The position numbers and the translations under genes were made by a program. A model generated the notes under the pieces. That model did no database searches. It was given only the letters and a program-made list of their open reading frames with translations, and was not told the DNA's origin. 57,945 nt of DNA, from assembly GCA_050288705.1 (NCBI GenBank), contig JBNKEI010000136.1:1-57945 (forward strand), written 5' to 3'. The stretch is from JBNKEI01 sp050288705 (GTDB taxonomy: Bacteria > Myxococcota > Myxococcia > Myxococcales > UBA5297). Of the stretch, positions 16,233-22,949 are shown piece by piece; the first letter of the stretch is position 1, and every line of letters starts with the position of its first letter.

Positions 16233-17633
16233 TCAGTTTTCTTTAGCTCCCTCGACATCGGGGTCTATGTCGTACTCTTTGAGTTTGTACAAAAGAGCAC
16301 GGTGGCTAATTTCTAAAAGTTCAGCAGCACGAGTGCGATTCCCTTTAGTTTTTTGCAAAGCACGGCGAATAAGAGTTTGTTCCAAAGCTCGCACTCCTTG
16401 TTTGATAGACAGCCCCTCATGGTTATCTGCCACCACTTCTTTTTTGGAAGATGGTGTTAATAAGAAATCAGGAAACCCATCCAAAGTAAGACAATCACCC
16501 TCGCACAACACCATTGCTCTTTCAATGGCGTTTTCTAACTCACGCACATTTCCTGGCCAATAGTATTCCATCATGATTTGTAGTGCGTCGGGAGCAATTG
16601 CTTGTACTGCCGGACGTCGATGCAGACGTATGTTGTATTTTTCAATAAAATGAGTAGCCAAAGCTTCAAAGTCACCTTTTCTTTCGCGCAAAGGAGGCAA
16701 TCGTAAATTCAATACATTTAATCGGTAATATAAATCTTCTCGAAACAAATTCTTAGAAATCAATTGCGGAAGGTCGCGTACGGTAGCAGCAACTACCCGC
16801 ACATCAATTTTCTCGCTACGATGATCTCCTACTCGGCGAATTTCTTCTTCTTGTAATACGCGTAATAGTTTAACCTGTAAATGAAGTGGCAATTCCCCCA
16901 CTTCATCCAGAAACAATGTTCCCCCATCTGCTTCCGCAAATAACCCCTTTTTATTGCGAATAGCGTCAGTAAAAGCGCCTTTAACGTGCCCAAACAGCTC
17001 ACTTTCAATCAGTTCACTAGGAATGGCGCCGCAATTCACCGCTACAAAAGGCATGGAAGCGCGCGGAGAACAATCGTGCAAAGCTCGGGCGACCAGCTCT
17101 TTTCCCGTCCCGCTTTCTCCAGTAATAAGTACGGTAGTTTTAACTGCGGCGGCTTTGCGAATTTGACGAATCACCTCGGTCATTGCAGGGCTGGAACCCA
17201 CCAGACTTTCTAGGCGAAAAGCCTTATGCAATTCTCCCCGCAAGCGGGCGTTTTCTCTTTTCAGCCGCTCGCGTTCTTCCGCTTTGCGCAGCACCAGCAC
17301 CACTTCATCAGGTCGGAAAGGCTTACTAATATAGTCGTAAGCGCCTTCTTTCATTGCCTCGATAGCAGTGTCGGTGCTGCCATAGGCGCTCATCATCACT
17401 ACTGTCAATTCGGGATGGCTTTTCTGAATAGCTTTTAGCAGGGTAAGTCCATCCATTTTGGGCATACGCACATCAGAAAGCACTACATCGTAGTCTCGCG
17501 CTTCCAGCTCTTTTAGACCTTCTTCTCCGTTAGAAACCCCTCGCGCTTCCCAACCTCGGTCCTGCAGGATAACCGTAAGCATGTGCCTCATACTTTGGTC
17601 GTCATCCACCACTAATATATTGTGAAATCGCAT
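16233..17633 (-). CDS. pilR: Sigma-54-dependent response regulator, PilR-like
   Basis: A 466-residue NtrC-family activator. Receiver domain 1-120 with DDD at 10-12, phosphoacceptor Asp54 in VVLSDVRMPKMDG, and Lys in YISKPF. AAA+ domain about 135-375: Walker A GESGTGKELVARALH, L1 loop GAFTDA (canonical GAFTGA), Walker B GGTLFLDEVGELP, and YYRLNVLNLRLPPLRER. A Fis-type HTH closes the protein (GNRTRAAELLEISHRALLYK). It would activate sigma-54 promoters such as the one before the pilin at 21665. Start at ATG 17633 (MRFHNILVVDDD); the frame extends 12 codons upstream without support. It follows pilS, separated by a repeat element. The GAFTDA loop is noted separately. Confidence 0.88.
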   Translation of the reverse strand: MRFHNILVVDDDQSMRHMLTVILQDRGWEARGVSNGEEGLKELEARDYDVVLSDVRMPKMDGLTLLKAIQKSHPELTVVMMSAYGSTDTAIEAMKEGAYDYISKPFRPDEVVLVLRKAEERERLKRENARLRGELHKAFRLESLVGSSPAMTEVIRQIRKAAAVKTTVLITGESGTGKELVARALHDCSPRASMPFVAVNCGAIPSELIESELFGHVKGAFTDAIRNKKGLFAEADGGTLFLDEVGELPLHLQVKLLRVLQEEEIRRVGDHRSEKIDVRVVAATVRDLPQLISKNLFREDLYYRLNVLNLRLPPLRERKGDFEALATHFIEKYNIRLHRRPAVQAIAPDALQIMMEYYWPGNVRELENAIERAMVLCEGDCLTLDGFPDFLLTPSSKKEVVADNHEGLSIKQGVRALEQTLIRRALQKTKGNRTRAAELLEISHRALLYKLKEYDIDPDVEGAKEN

Positions 17634-17662
17634 ATAGTTTCCTAAATAGACCGTCACTACCC

Positions 17663-17740
17663 CCCTCACCCTAACCCTCTCCCCCTGGGAGAGAAACCTT
17701 GACTATTCCCTCTCCCCCTGGGAGAGGGTTAGGGTGAGGG
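17663..17740. repeat. 78-bp inverted-repeat element between pilS and pilR
   Basis: Perfect 21-bp arms: CCCTCACCCTAACCCTCTCC plus one C at 17663-17683, and its reverse complement at 17720-17740 ending GGGTTAGGGTGAGGG. Inside are two further CTCTCCCCCTGGGAGAG palindromes, separated by AAACCTTGACTATTCC. It is a dispersed MITE/REP-like element; smaller relatives lie at 7567-7587 and 772-801. It sits between the pilS stop and the pilR start, so it would fold into a stable hairpin in a pilS-pilR mRNA. Confidence 0.85.
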
Positions 17741-17760
17741 ACTCCTTTGTTAGCCTACTC

Positions 17761-18990
17761 TCAAAAACTAGAGCTCGATTGCTCTGCGACTGCTTGACGA
17801 AAAATCATGGTAAAAACCGCCCCTTTGGTCCGATTATTGGCTACACGATTAGCCGCATAAATCTCTCCCCCAAAGGTTTCCATGAATCGGTGACAAACCG
17901 ACAATCCCAGACCGGTTCCTTCTCCTGGCTCTTTGGTAGTAAAAAAAGGGTCAAATACGCGGGAAAGATCGCCAGGGTCTATTCCGCTGCCCATATCGAC
18001 CACCTGTACTTCAATTCTGGGACCCGGAGGCGGATCGCTGGCCCTTTTTCCGGGACCAACTTGAAAACAGGTGGCCTTGATTTCAATTCGACCTTCTCCC
18101 TTCATAGCGTCTCCCGCGTTAAGTAATAAATTCACTAGAATCTGCGAGAGATGGTGTCTTTCTGCCAAAACCTGAAAATCATTTGGCACTTGAATGTCAA
18201 ACTCCACGTTGCGCAGACGTTTTTGAGCAGAAGACAAATGCACCGCCGATTCCACTGCTTGTCTAAGCGGGACTGCCTCCAAAACCCCCACAGTCGGCCC
18301 TGGACGGGAAAAGTTAAGCAACTCACGAACAGTGCGGTCAATACGCGCTACTTCATTATCTATACGCTGCAAGTATTCTTTGCTTTCAGTAGTCGCATGC
18401 ATTTTTGCCAACTCTAAATATCCGAGAATAGCTCCCAAAGGATTACCAATTTCGTGAGCCACTCCCGCAGCCAGCCTACCTACAGTAGCGGATTTTTCCG
18501 AGCGAGCCAGCGAATCACGCGCTTCCGCTAGCTGCCGATTAAGGTTCTCCAACTCAGCAATTTGCGCCGCCGCCCGGGCATGTTCGTATTTCAAGTTCTG
18601 AGTCATTTTTTCAAAAGCAATTCCTAAATCCCCGTAAGAAGCCCCCGAGCCTTTTAAAGGATCGTCAAGCTCCATGCGCCCTATCCGCTCAGTTGCGCGC
18701 ACCAAATGGTCTAATGACTGAATTACCATACGACTTAACAGGGAGACTCCAAAAAAAAATGTAAGCAGCCAGCCAACAAAACAATAAACCACTAGTAAGG
18801 AATTGGCCCAGGTAACCGGTTTTCCGGTATAAGCCAATTGCAGAGCCCGCCCCATTAACTTCAAAGCAAAAAAAGTATTTAAAGAAAAGCCCACCGCTAG
18901 CGCAATTCCCAGCGCAATAGCGATTTGCATGCGAAGAGAATACCGAGAATTCACCTTGGTAGTATCTGGGCAAGCGCGGGCTAACGTCAA
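17761..18990 (-). CDS. pilS: Membrane sensor histidine kinase, PilS-like
   Basis: A 409-residue kinase. Two membrane helices (about 22-48 and 63-88) enclose a very short loop of about 15 residues, so it probably senses within the membrane or through a partner, as PilS senses pilin. A HAMP-like region (about 89-140) and coiled coil (ARAAAQIAELENLNRQLAEA) lead to HisKA with His179 in GVAHEIGNPLGAILGYLEL. HATPase: N box ILVNLLLNAGDAM, DMGSGI, FDPFFTTKEPGEGTGLGLSV. It phosphorylates the PilR-like regulator encoded immediately downstream. Pseudomonas PilS has six helices; this one has two, so the sensor part is different and the name rests on gene context. Confidence 0.83.
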   Translation of the reverse strand: MTLARACPDTTKVNSRYSLRMQIAIALGIALAVGFSLNTFFALKLMGRALQLAYTGKPVTWANSLLVVYCFVGWLLTFFFGVSLLSRMVIQSLDHLVRATERIGRMELDDPLKGSGASYGDLGIAFEKMTQNLKYEHARAAAQIAELENLNRQLAEARDSLARSEKSATVGRLAAGVAHEIGNPLGAILGYLELAKMHATTESKEYLQRIDNEVARIDRTVRELLNFSRPGPTVGVLEAVPLRQAVESAVHLSSAQKRLRNVEFDIQVPNDFQVLAERHHLSQILVNLLLNAGDAMKGEGRIEIKATCFQVGPGKRASDPPPGPRIEVQVVDMGSGIDPGDLSRVFDPFFTTKEPGEGTGLGLSVCHRFMETFGGEIYAANRVANNRTKGAVFTMIFRQAVAEQSSSSF

Positions 18991-19176
18991 ACTACAGCAC
19001 TTTCCCCCGAAAACGCCTTGGCGCTACGAATCCGTTATTCACCTACTACAAAATCGGAAGAGCATGACGGTCGTCTTGAGCTAGAAGTGCCTAATGTTTT
19101 GTCGCCCGCGGCAGTCCGGAAACTGCATTAATGTGGTGAGCAAGTCGCCTAGATGGGGTAGGGCGAGTAGATACTT

Positions 19177-19563
19177 TCAGTATTCCACTGCTTCGATATC
19201 GAGAGCTTGTGCTGCTTCCAGCAACCGCACGTCAAAAGACAGCAGTCTGACTTTTATATTTCGGTTGCGAAGAAAATCCACGGTTGCCAGATGAAGCGCG
19301 TCGAGAGTACGAACGGGCTTCGGAAAAGGCTCTAAGGCCCGCGCAAGTACAAGTGGCGACATTTCCAGCATAGACACGCCGGCCAGCAAATCGGTAGCGA
19401 TATCTATTTCTTGAGTTCCAGCTTTGCGAGCCTTCAATCGCACCCAAAGCTCATATTGCAAGAGCCTACTGGACACAAGTCGTTGCTCCCAAACCCATTT
19501 AGGCGCCCGTTGTTGCTCCCCAAAAACCTCAGCGAGGGCTACCGATGTGTCCAAATAGATCAT
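19177..19563 (-). CDS. vapC: PIN-domain ribonuclease toxin, VapC-like
   Basis: A 128-residue PIN nuclease. Acidic residues of the metal site are visible: Asp5 in MIYLDTSVALAE, Glu in the region AGTQEIDIATD, Asp in VRTLDALHLATVDFL, and Asp in LLSFDVRLLEAA. VapC toxins cleave initiator tRNA or rRNA until neutralised by VapB. The start overlaps the antitoxin stop by 4 bp (ATGA), the standard VapBC arrangement. The pair separates the pilS/R genes from the pilH-like gene, consistent with an inserted module. Confidence 0.87.
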   Translation of the reverse strand: MIYLDTSVALAEVFGEQQRAPKWVWEQRLVSSRLLQYELWVRLKARKAGTQEIDIATDLLAGVSMLEMSPLVLARALEPFPKPVRTLDALHLATVDFLRNRNIKVRLLSFDVRLLEAAQALDIEAVEY

Positions 19564-19850
19564 CTGTCCGAACGGTCTTCCTCTAGCTCCTTGAGAAGCT
19601 CGTCACTCGACGCGATCGGCATACGCTTAGGCGGGCCATTCAGAGGACACAAAGCTGGCGTCATAATTCCGCTACGAATCATCTCGGCTAAAATTGCGTC
19701 CGAAGCAATTGGGCTTCGTGCTTGACCAGGCGGAATCAACTCAGCCATGACTTTGTCACGATCCGTGATAAGCACGGTCTCCCCTTGCGCTGCCAACCGC
19801 ACATATTCGCTCAGCCTATTCTTCAGCATCTTAATTCCAACGCTTCTCAT
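19560..19850 (-). CDS. vapB: Antitoxin, Phd/YefM family (VapB role)
   Basis: A 96-residue antitoxin. MRSVGIKMLKNRLSEYVRLA and GETVLITDRDKVMAELIPP form the Phd/YefM DNA-binding fold; the rest (PIASDAILAEMIRSGIM to the C-terminal SDELLKELEEDRSDR) is the flexible arm that would enter the toxin active site. The ATG at 19850 is the start because the fold begins there and because the promoter described at 19857-19886 leaves only a few bases of leader. Antitoxins of this type repress their own promoter together with the toxin. Confidence 0.83.
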   Translation of the reverse strand: MRSVGIKMLKNRLSEYVRLAAQGETVLITDRDKVMAELIPPGQARSPIASDAILAEMIRSGIMTPALCPLNGPPKRMPIASSDELLKELEEDRSDR

Positions 19851-19856
19851 GATTTT

Positions 19857-19886
19857 AAAGTAGCTACCTGGTGGCCACTTTGTCAA
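19857..19886 (-). promoter_or_regulatory. Strong sigma-70-type promoter of vapBC, probably leaderless, with internal palindrome
   Basis: On the minus strand TTGACA (19886-19881), an 18-bp spacer and TACTTT (19862-19857) end six bases before the antitoxin ATG at 19850. Transcription would begin at or next to the start codon. The spacer contains the palindrome GTGGCCAC (19871-19878), a natural operator position for autorepression. Confidence 0.6.
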
Positions 19887-19936
19887 CCCACACCAAATAG
19901 TCCAATGACCACTAATCAATATTCACCTTTTCGGAT

Positions 19937-20881
19937 TCAATGCGCCTGCTGGTTAGATTCTTCGGCACGTCTTAAAAATAAGTCTTCCAAAGTCTCTCGG
20001 TGACGCGAAAGTGAGACCACTTTACTTCCAGCATGCACGGCACTAATCACTGCCTTGTCGGCGTCACTTTCTTCAGCAAAAGTAAGAGTTAATAGCTTTC
20101 CTTCCCACACTACCCGTTCGGCTATCGTTCCCAGTTTTTCCGCTAATTCACTGGGTACATTGGCCAAAGTCAAGTCAACTGCCCTAGTGCGTGCAGTTAG
20201 CAAATCGGCCAGTCGCCCTTGCTCACATAACCGCCCTTTGAGCATCAAACCTAAGCGGTCACAAATAGCTTCCACGTCCGGCAAAATATGGCTGGAAAAG
20301 AATACGGTTTTTCCTTCTTCTTTAAGTCGAAAGATTACATCGCGAACGTCTTTACGACCAATAGGGTCAAGTCCACTCATAGGTTCATCTAAAACTACCA
20401 AAGAGGGATCATTTATTAATGCCTGAGCTATTCCCGCTCTTTGCACCATTCCTTTTGAAAAACGACGTAGAGATAAATCACGCGCCCGTGTTAGCCCCAC
20501 TAATTCTAAAAGCCGCGGAATTCTTTGATTTAACGTTCGACCGCTGATCCCACAAAGGCGGCCGGCCAATCGCAATAATTCCACTGGAGTAAGAAAATCA
20601 TGAAAATAAGGATTTTCCGGAAGAAACCCCAAACGTTCTTTTGCTGCCCGAGTAGGAATAGGCGCACCAAATATGCGCGCTTCTCCGGTGGTAGGAAAAA
20701 TAAGCCCCATTAACATTTTAATAGTGGTGCTTTTTCCTGCCCCGTTAGGGCCTAAAAATCCATAAATCTCGCCTTTGCCTACTTCTAAATCTAAATCTTT
20801 CACTGCCTCTACTACCCGGCGCCGCATTCCTACCCGAAATGTTTTGGAAAGATTGCGAGTCACTAGTATTTCGTCGGACAT
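19937..20881 (-). CDS. pilH: ABC transporter ATPase, PilH-like
   Basis: A 314-residue ABC ATPase. Walker A GPNGAGKSTTIKML (about 44), Q-loop region LGFLPENPYF, signature LRRFSKGMVQRAGIAQAL (SKGM replaces SGGQ), Walker B SLVVLDEPMSGLDPIG, and switch His in VFFSSHILPDVE. The C-terminal third is the regulatory extension of ABC-2 exporter ATPases. In Myxococcus the pilG-pilH-pilI genes beside pilA encode an ABC system needed for pilus assembly; the matching permease and pilG-like genes are here at 24631-26321. The gene points away from them, so the unit is split. The start codon at 20881 has only a weak ribosome site. Confidence 0.8.
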   Translation of the reverse strand: MSDEILVTRNLSKTFRVGMRRRVVEAVKDLDLEVGKGEIYGFLGPNGAGKSTTIKMLMGLIFPTTGEARIFGAPIPTRAAKERLGFLPENPYFHDFLTPVELLRLAGRLCGISGRTLNQRIPRLLELVGLTRARDLSLRRFSKGMVQRAGIAQALINDPSLVVLDEPMSGLDPIGRKDVRDVIFRLKEEGKTVFFSSHILPDVEAICDRLGLMLKGRLCEQGRLADLLTARTRAVDLTLANVPSELAEKLGTIAERVVWEGKLLTLTFAEESDADKAVISAVHAGSKVVSLSRHRETLEDLFLRRAEESNQQAH

Positions 20882-21087
20882 TTGTTTACTCTTTACGTGT
20901 AGTTTGAATAAGCAGAACTAATTCTAATTAAAATTGGCGAGTTCTTTCAAATGAGTTTGAGATTTAGCATCCCCTATAGAGAAACCATGAACCGCCCCGA
21001 GCTACTGCGTGCGTGCGCTTTGGGTTTTAAAGCCAGCCTTGTAGATTGCAAGGTGATGAGTACAAAAAGAGCTTAATCGGCTTGAAA

Positions 21088-21270
21088 TTATTCAGTAGCT
21101 AGATCTGAAAAATTACTTATCTTAACTGTGCCGTCTGGGAAACTAGCAACTAACTCTAGCTGGCCACCCATTGCTTCAATATGGCTACGAAGAGTCGAGA
21201 TATACATATCTGTACGCTTTTCAAGCTTAGCAATTGATGTCTGCTGGACATGTAAAACCTCAGCGAGCGG
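21088..21270 (-). pseudogene. C-terminal fragment of an XRE-family antitoxin (HTH)
   Basis: The minus strand reads PLAEVLHVQQTSIAKLEKRT, DMYISTLRSHIEAMGGQLEL, VASFPDGTVKISNFSDLATE then stop. This is the second half of a common XRE-type HTH antitoxin or regulator (recognition helix, then the TLRxxIEAMGGxLEL motif). The N-terminal half and any toxin partner are missing; the 5' end runs out of frame into a copy of the ABC ATPase start at 21271-21301. Confidence 0.75.
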
Positions 21271-21301
21271 TCACCAACATTTCATCGGACATTTGTTTAC
21301 T
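21271..21301 (-). pseudogene. Duplicated 5' end of the pilH-like ATPase gene
   Basis: The minus strand AGTAAACAAATGTCCGATGA encodes MSDEMLVT, nearly the same as the start of the intact ATPase (AGTAAACAAATGTCCGACGA, MSDEILVT, at 20881). The similarity also covers bases upstream of the ATG. After eight codons it joins the XRE fragment in another frame and stops. Confidence 0.75.
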
Positions 21302-21561
21302 TTTATTTACGTTTGCCTACATTCCGAATAATCAATATATTGGAAGCACCCTTAATTGAATTCAAATAACGTCGCTTCAATACTCTCTCACACATTAGAA
21401 AACGTGACGAAACGAAATAATGCGGAAAATCCTTATTAAGCAACCAGGCAAGTGACATGGTCCGTCACGTGGGTCAGCAATAATTGACAATTCTCGTCAG
21501 CACACATTGTATTCTAATTATTTGCATATCGATTTAATAAGGGTTTAGACCAAATCAAATT

Positions 21562-21577
21562 CGGCACGAGTTTAGCT
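21562..21577 (+). promoter_or_regulatory. Sigma-54 (-24/-12) promoter of the pilin gene
   Basis: CGGCACGAGTTTAGCT fits TGGCACGNNNNTTGCW with the obligatory GG-N10-GC spacing intact. It lies 88 bp before the pilin ATG. Pilin genes in Pseudomonas and Myxococcus use sigma-54 promoters driven by PilR, and a PilR-like gene is 4 kb away. Confidence 0.65.
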
Positions 21578-21594
21578 AATAACTAAAAGCGGCG

Positions 21595-21639
21595 AGGCTA
21601 ACAAGTTCCATGGTGGAACAAGTGCTAGCCTTTGGCTAG
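21595..21639 (+). promoter_or_regulatory. Structured 5' leader of pilin mRNA with alternative hairpins
   Basis: Two local hairpins are possible: GTTCCA-TGG-TGGAAC (21605-21619) and CTAGCC-TTT-GGCTAG (21625-21639). The first arm of the second hairpin can instead pair with AGGCTA at 21595-21600 (AGGCTA/TAGCCT), enclosing the first. The GAGGAG ribosome site follows 12 bases later, so the choice could affect translation or mRNA stability. Confidence 0.5.
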
Positions 21640-21664
21640 AAGCCCTACATCGAGGAGCAACTCA

Positions 21665-22189
21665 ATGATGATTCGCAAATTCAAGGCCGCCCGCGGTTTT
21701 ACCCTCATCGAGCTCATGATCGTCGTAGCCATCATCGGAATCCTTGCTGCAGTGGCTATTCCGAACTTCTTGAAGTACCAGTTGAGAACTAAACGGTCGG
21801 AAGGTTCGGTGAACGTGGCTGGGATTCGAACCTCGGAAATTTCTTATCAAGGTTTGAATGACGTATACATTAGTTGCGCCAAAACCCCAAGTGCTGTACC
21901 AGGTTCAAGCAAACAAAATTTCTCGGCAGGTGCGGACTTCAAGTTACTTGGTTGGCAACCAGATGGCCAAGTCTATTTTAGTTATCAAACGGTTGCCTCA
22001 ACTTCCGGCTCTCCTTCTTTCTCTGCCGAAGCTCAAAGCGATATCGATCTAGACACAACTTATGCTTACTGGTGTTATTCCAAGATAAACACCGGAGTTG
22101 CCGCAAGTACGCCTAGTTGCGCCATATCTGGAACCGCCGCAACCTCCAAGCCAGAGCAAGTATTCCTGGTTTCGGAAAGCGCGTTCTAG
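21665..22189 (+). CDS. pilA: Type IV pilin (major pilin candidate)
   Basis: A 174-residue prepilin. Leader MMIRKFKAARG is cut before FTLIELMIVVAIIGILAAVA, giving a 163-residue mature pilin with the conserved Glu5 and the long hydrophobic N-terminal helix. Three cysteines lie in the globular head (ISCAKT, YWCYSK, PSCAIS); the last two could form the D-region disulfide. GAGGAG lies eight bases before the ATG at 21665; an upstream in-frame start would fall in the structured leader. Its own sigma-54 promoter and the following terminator mark it as the strongly expressed major pilin. It is processed by PilD, which is not in this window. Confidence 0.94.
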   Translation: MMIRKFKAARGFTLIELMIVVAIIGILAAVAIPNFLKYQLRTKRSEGSVNVAGIRTSEISYQGLNDVYISCAKTPSAVPGSSKQNFSAGADFKLLGWQPDGQVYFSYQTVASTSGSPSFSAEAQSDIDLDTTYAYWCYSKINTGVAASTPSCAISGTAATSKPEQVFLVSESAF

Positions 22190-22212
22190 CAAGTAAACTG
22201 GCTTAGTCCAAC

Positions 22213-22247
22213 AATGTGCGCTGCCTAAAAATCAGCGCACATTTTTT
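22213..22247 (+). terminator. Rho-independent terminator after the pilin
   Basis: AATGTGCGCTG (22213-22223) pairs with CAGCGCACATT (22233-22243), an 11-bp perfect stem with a 9-base loop followed by a T run to 22247. It ends the pilin transcript before the second pilin gene. Confidence 0.9.
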
Positions 22248-22277
22248 CTCTCCTGGCAAATTGTTTCGGGAGATTTT

Positions 22278-22787
22278 ATGAATTCAAGAGCGTTAGGATT
22301 TACTCTCGTAGAACTTATGGTAGTAGTTGCGTTGATTGGAGTGCTGAGCGCTATTGCTATTCCTAATTTCAGTAAATATATTTTGCGTGCCAAATCCGGC
22401 GAAGCCGCAATAAATATTCAGGCAATTATAACTTGCGAGATTTCTTACTCAGGACTTCAAGATATTTATTTAGCTGCCGAGGAATCTCCGCCAACGCCAT
22501 TATCTAGTACACGGCGTCCCTGGAATGATGTAAGCGGCAATTTTACATCCTTAGGATTTAAACCCGATGGACAGGTGTATTTTGGATACAAAGCAACCAC
22601 CTCTGCTTCTAATGCTACATTTACTACAGGAGCAATAAGCGATATTGATGGAGATACGGTTTCCCAATGCTGGGCTTACCAAAAAAAATCAGGTATTGAG
22701 GTTGCTGACGACCCCTTTCCTTCGCGATGCCCAGAGATAAATCATTCTAACGAGATACACCGGGTAAGTTCGGAAGGAATATTCTGA
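22278..22787 (+). CDS. Second type IV pilin (minor pilin or paralogue)
   Basis: A 169-residue prepilin with a seven-residue leader, MNSRALG, cut before FTLVELMVVVALIGVLSAIA; Glu5 is present. It is clearly related to the first pilin through the whole length (EISYSGLQDIYLA, LGFKPDGQVYFGYKATT, DIDGDT), so it arose by duplication. Cysteines: TCEISY near the helix end, QCWAYQ and SRCPEI near the C-terminus. GGGAG stands just upstream of the ATG. It lies behind a terminator, so its expression should be lower or separate. A broken copy of its last 46 codons is at 24474-24614. Confidence 0.88.
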   Translation: MNSRALGFTLVELMVVVALIGVLSAIAIPNFSKYILRAKSGEAAINIQAIITCEISYSGLQDIYLAAEESPPTPLSSTRRPWNDVSGNFTSLGFKPDGQVYFGYKATTSASNATFTTGAISDIDGDTVSQCWAYQKKSGIEVADDPFPSRCPEINHSNEIHRVSSEGIF

Positions 22788-22810
22788 AAGCTGCAGTACA
22801 TCGCCTCTAT

Positions 22811-22883
22811 TTCCAGACAGGCGCAGAGACAATTCGCGACCAAATATTGTATGGGCTCCTTTTGCTCGGCATTGGTCTAATTA
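22811..22883 (+). pseudogene. Fragment of the pilI-like permease gene (5' part)
   Basis: The plus strand reads AETIRDQILYGLLLLGIGLI, matching residues about 14-33 of the intact permease at 25524 (AEAIRDRILYGLLLFGIGLI). The nucleotide sequence is also close (ATTCGCGA..., GGCATTGGTCTAATT). It stops matching after GIGLI. No start codon or continuation exists, so it is a relic 20 bp behind the second pilin. Confidence 0.8.
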
Positions 22884-22949
22884 ATATATCAACAAGACAA
22901 ATACACGTCTCTTGCGGCCAACTAACCAAGCGAGATATAGTTTTTGCGT

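Larger units (their letters stand above)
20882..21561. other. Intergenic interval with gene remnants, upstream of the pilin promoter
   Basis: No intact gene is seen. It contains the two remnants listed at 21088-21270 and 21271-21301. The stretch 20900-21087 shows nothing I can assign. The stretch 21302-21561 is A+T-rich and leads into the pilin promoter; upstream binding sites for the PilR-like activator would be expected here but no clear dyad was identified. Confidence 0.6.

Noticed and set aside
19937..20881. Drug or lipid exporter as the role of the ABC ATPase
   Set aside because: Position beside pilS/R and pilins, and duplicated fragments linking it to the permease near pilG, favour the pilus-linked role; sequence alone would not exclude it.
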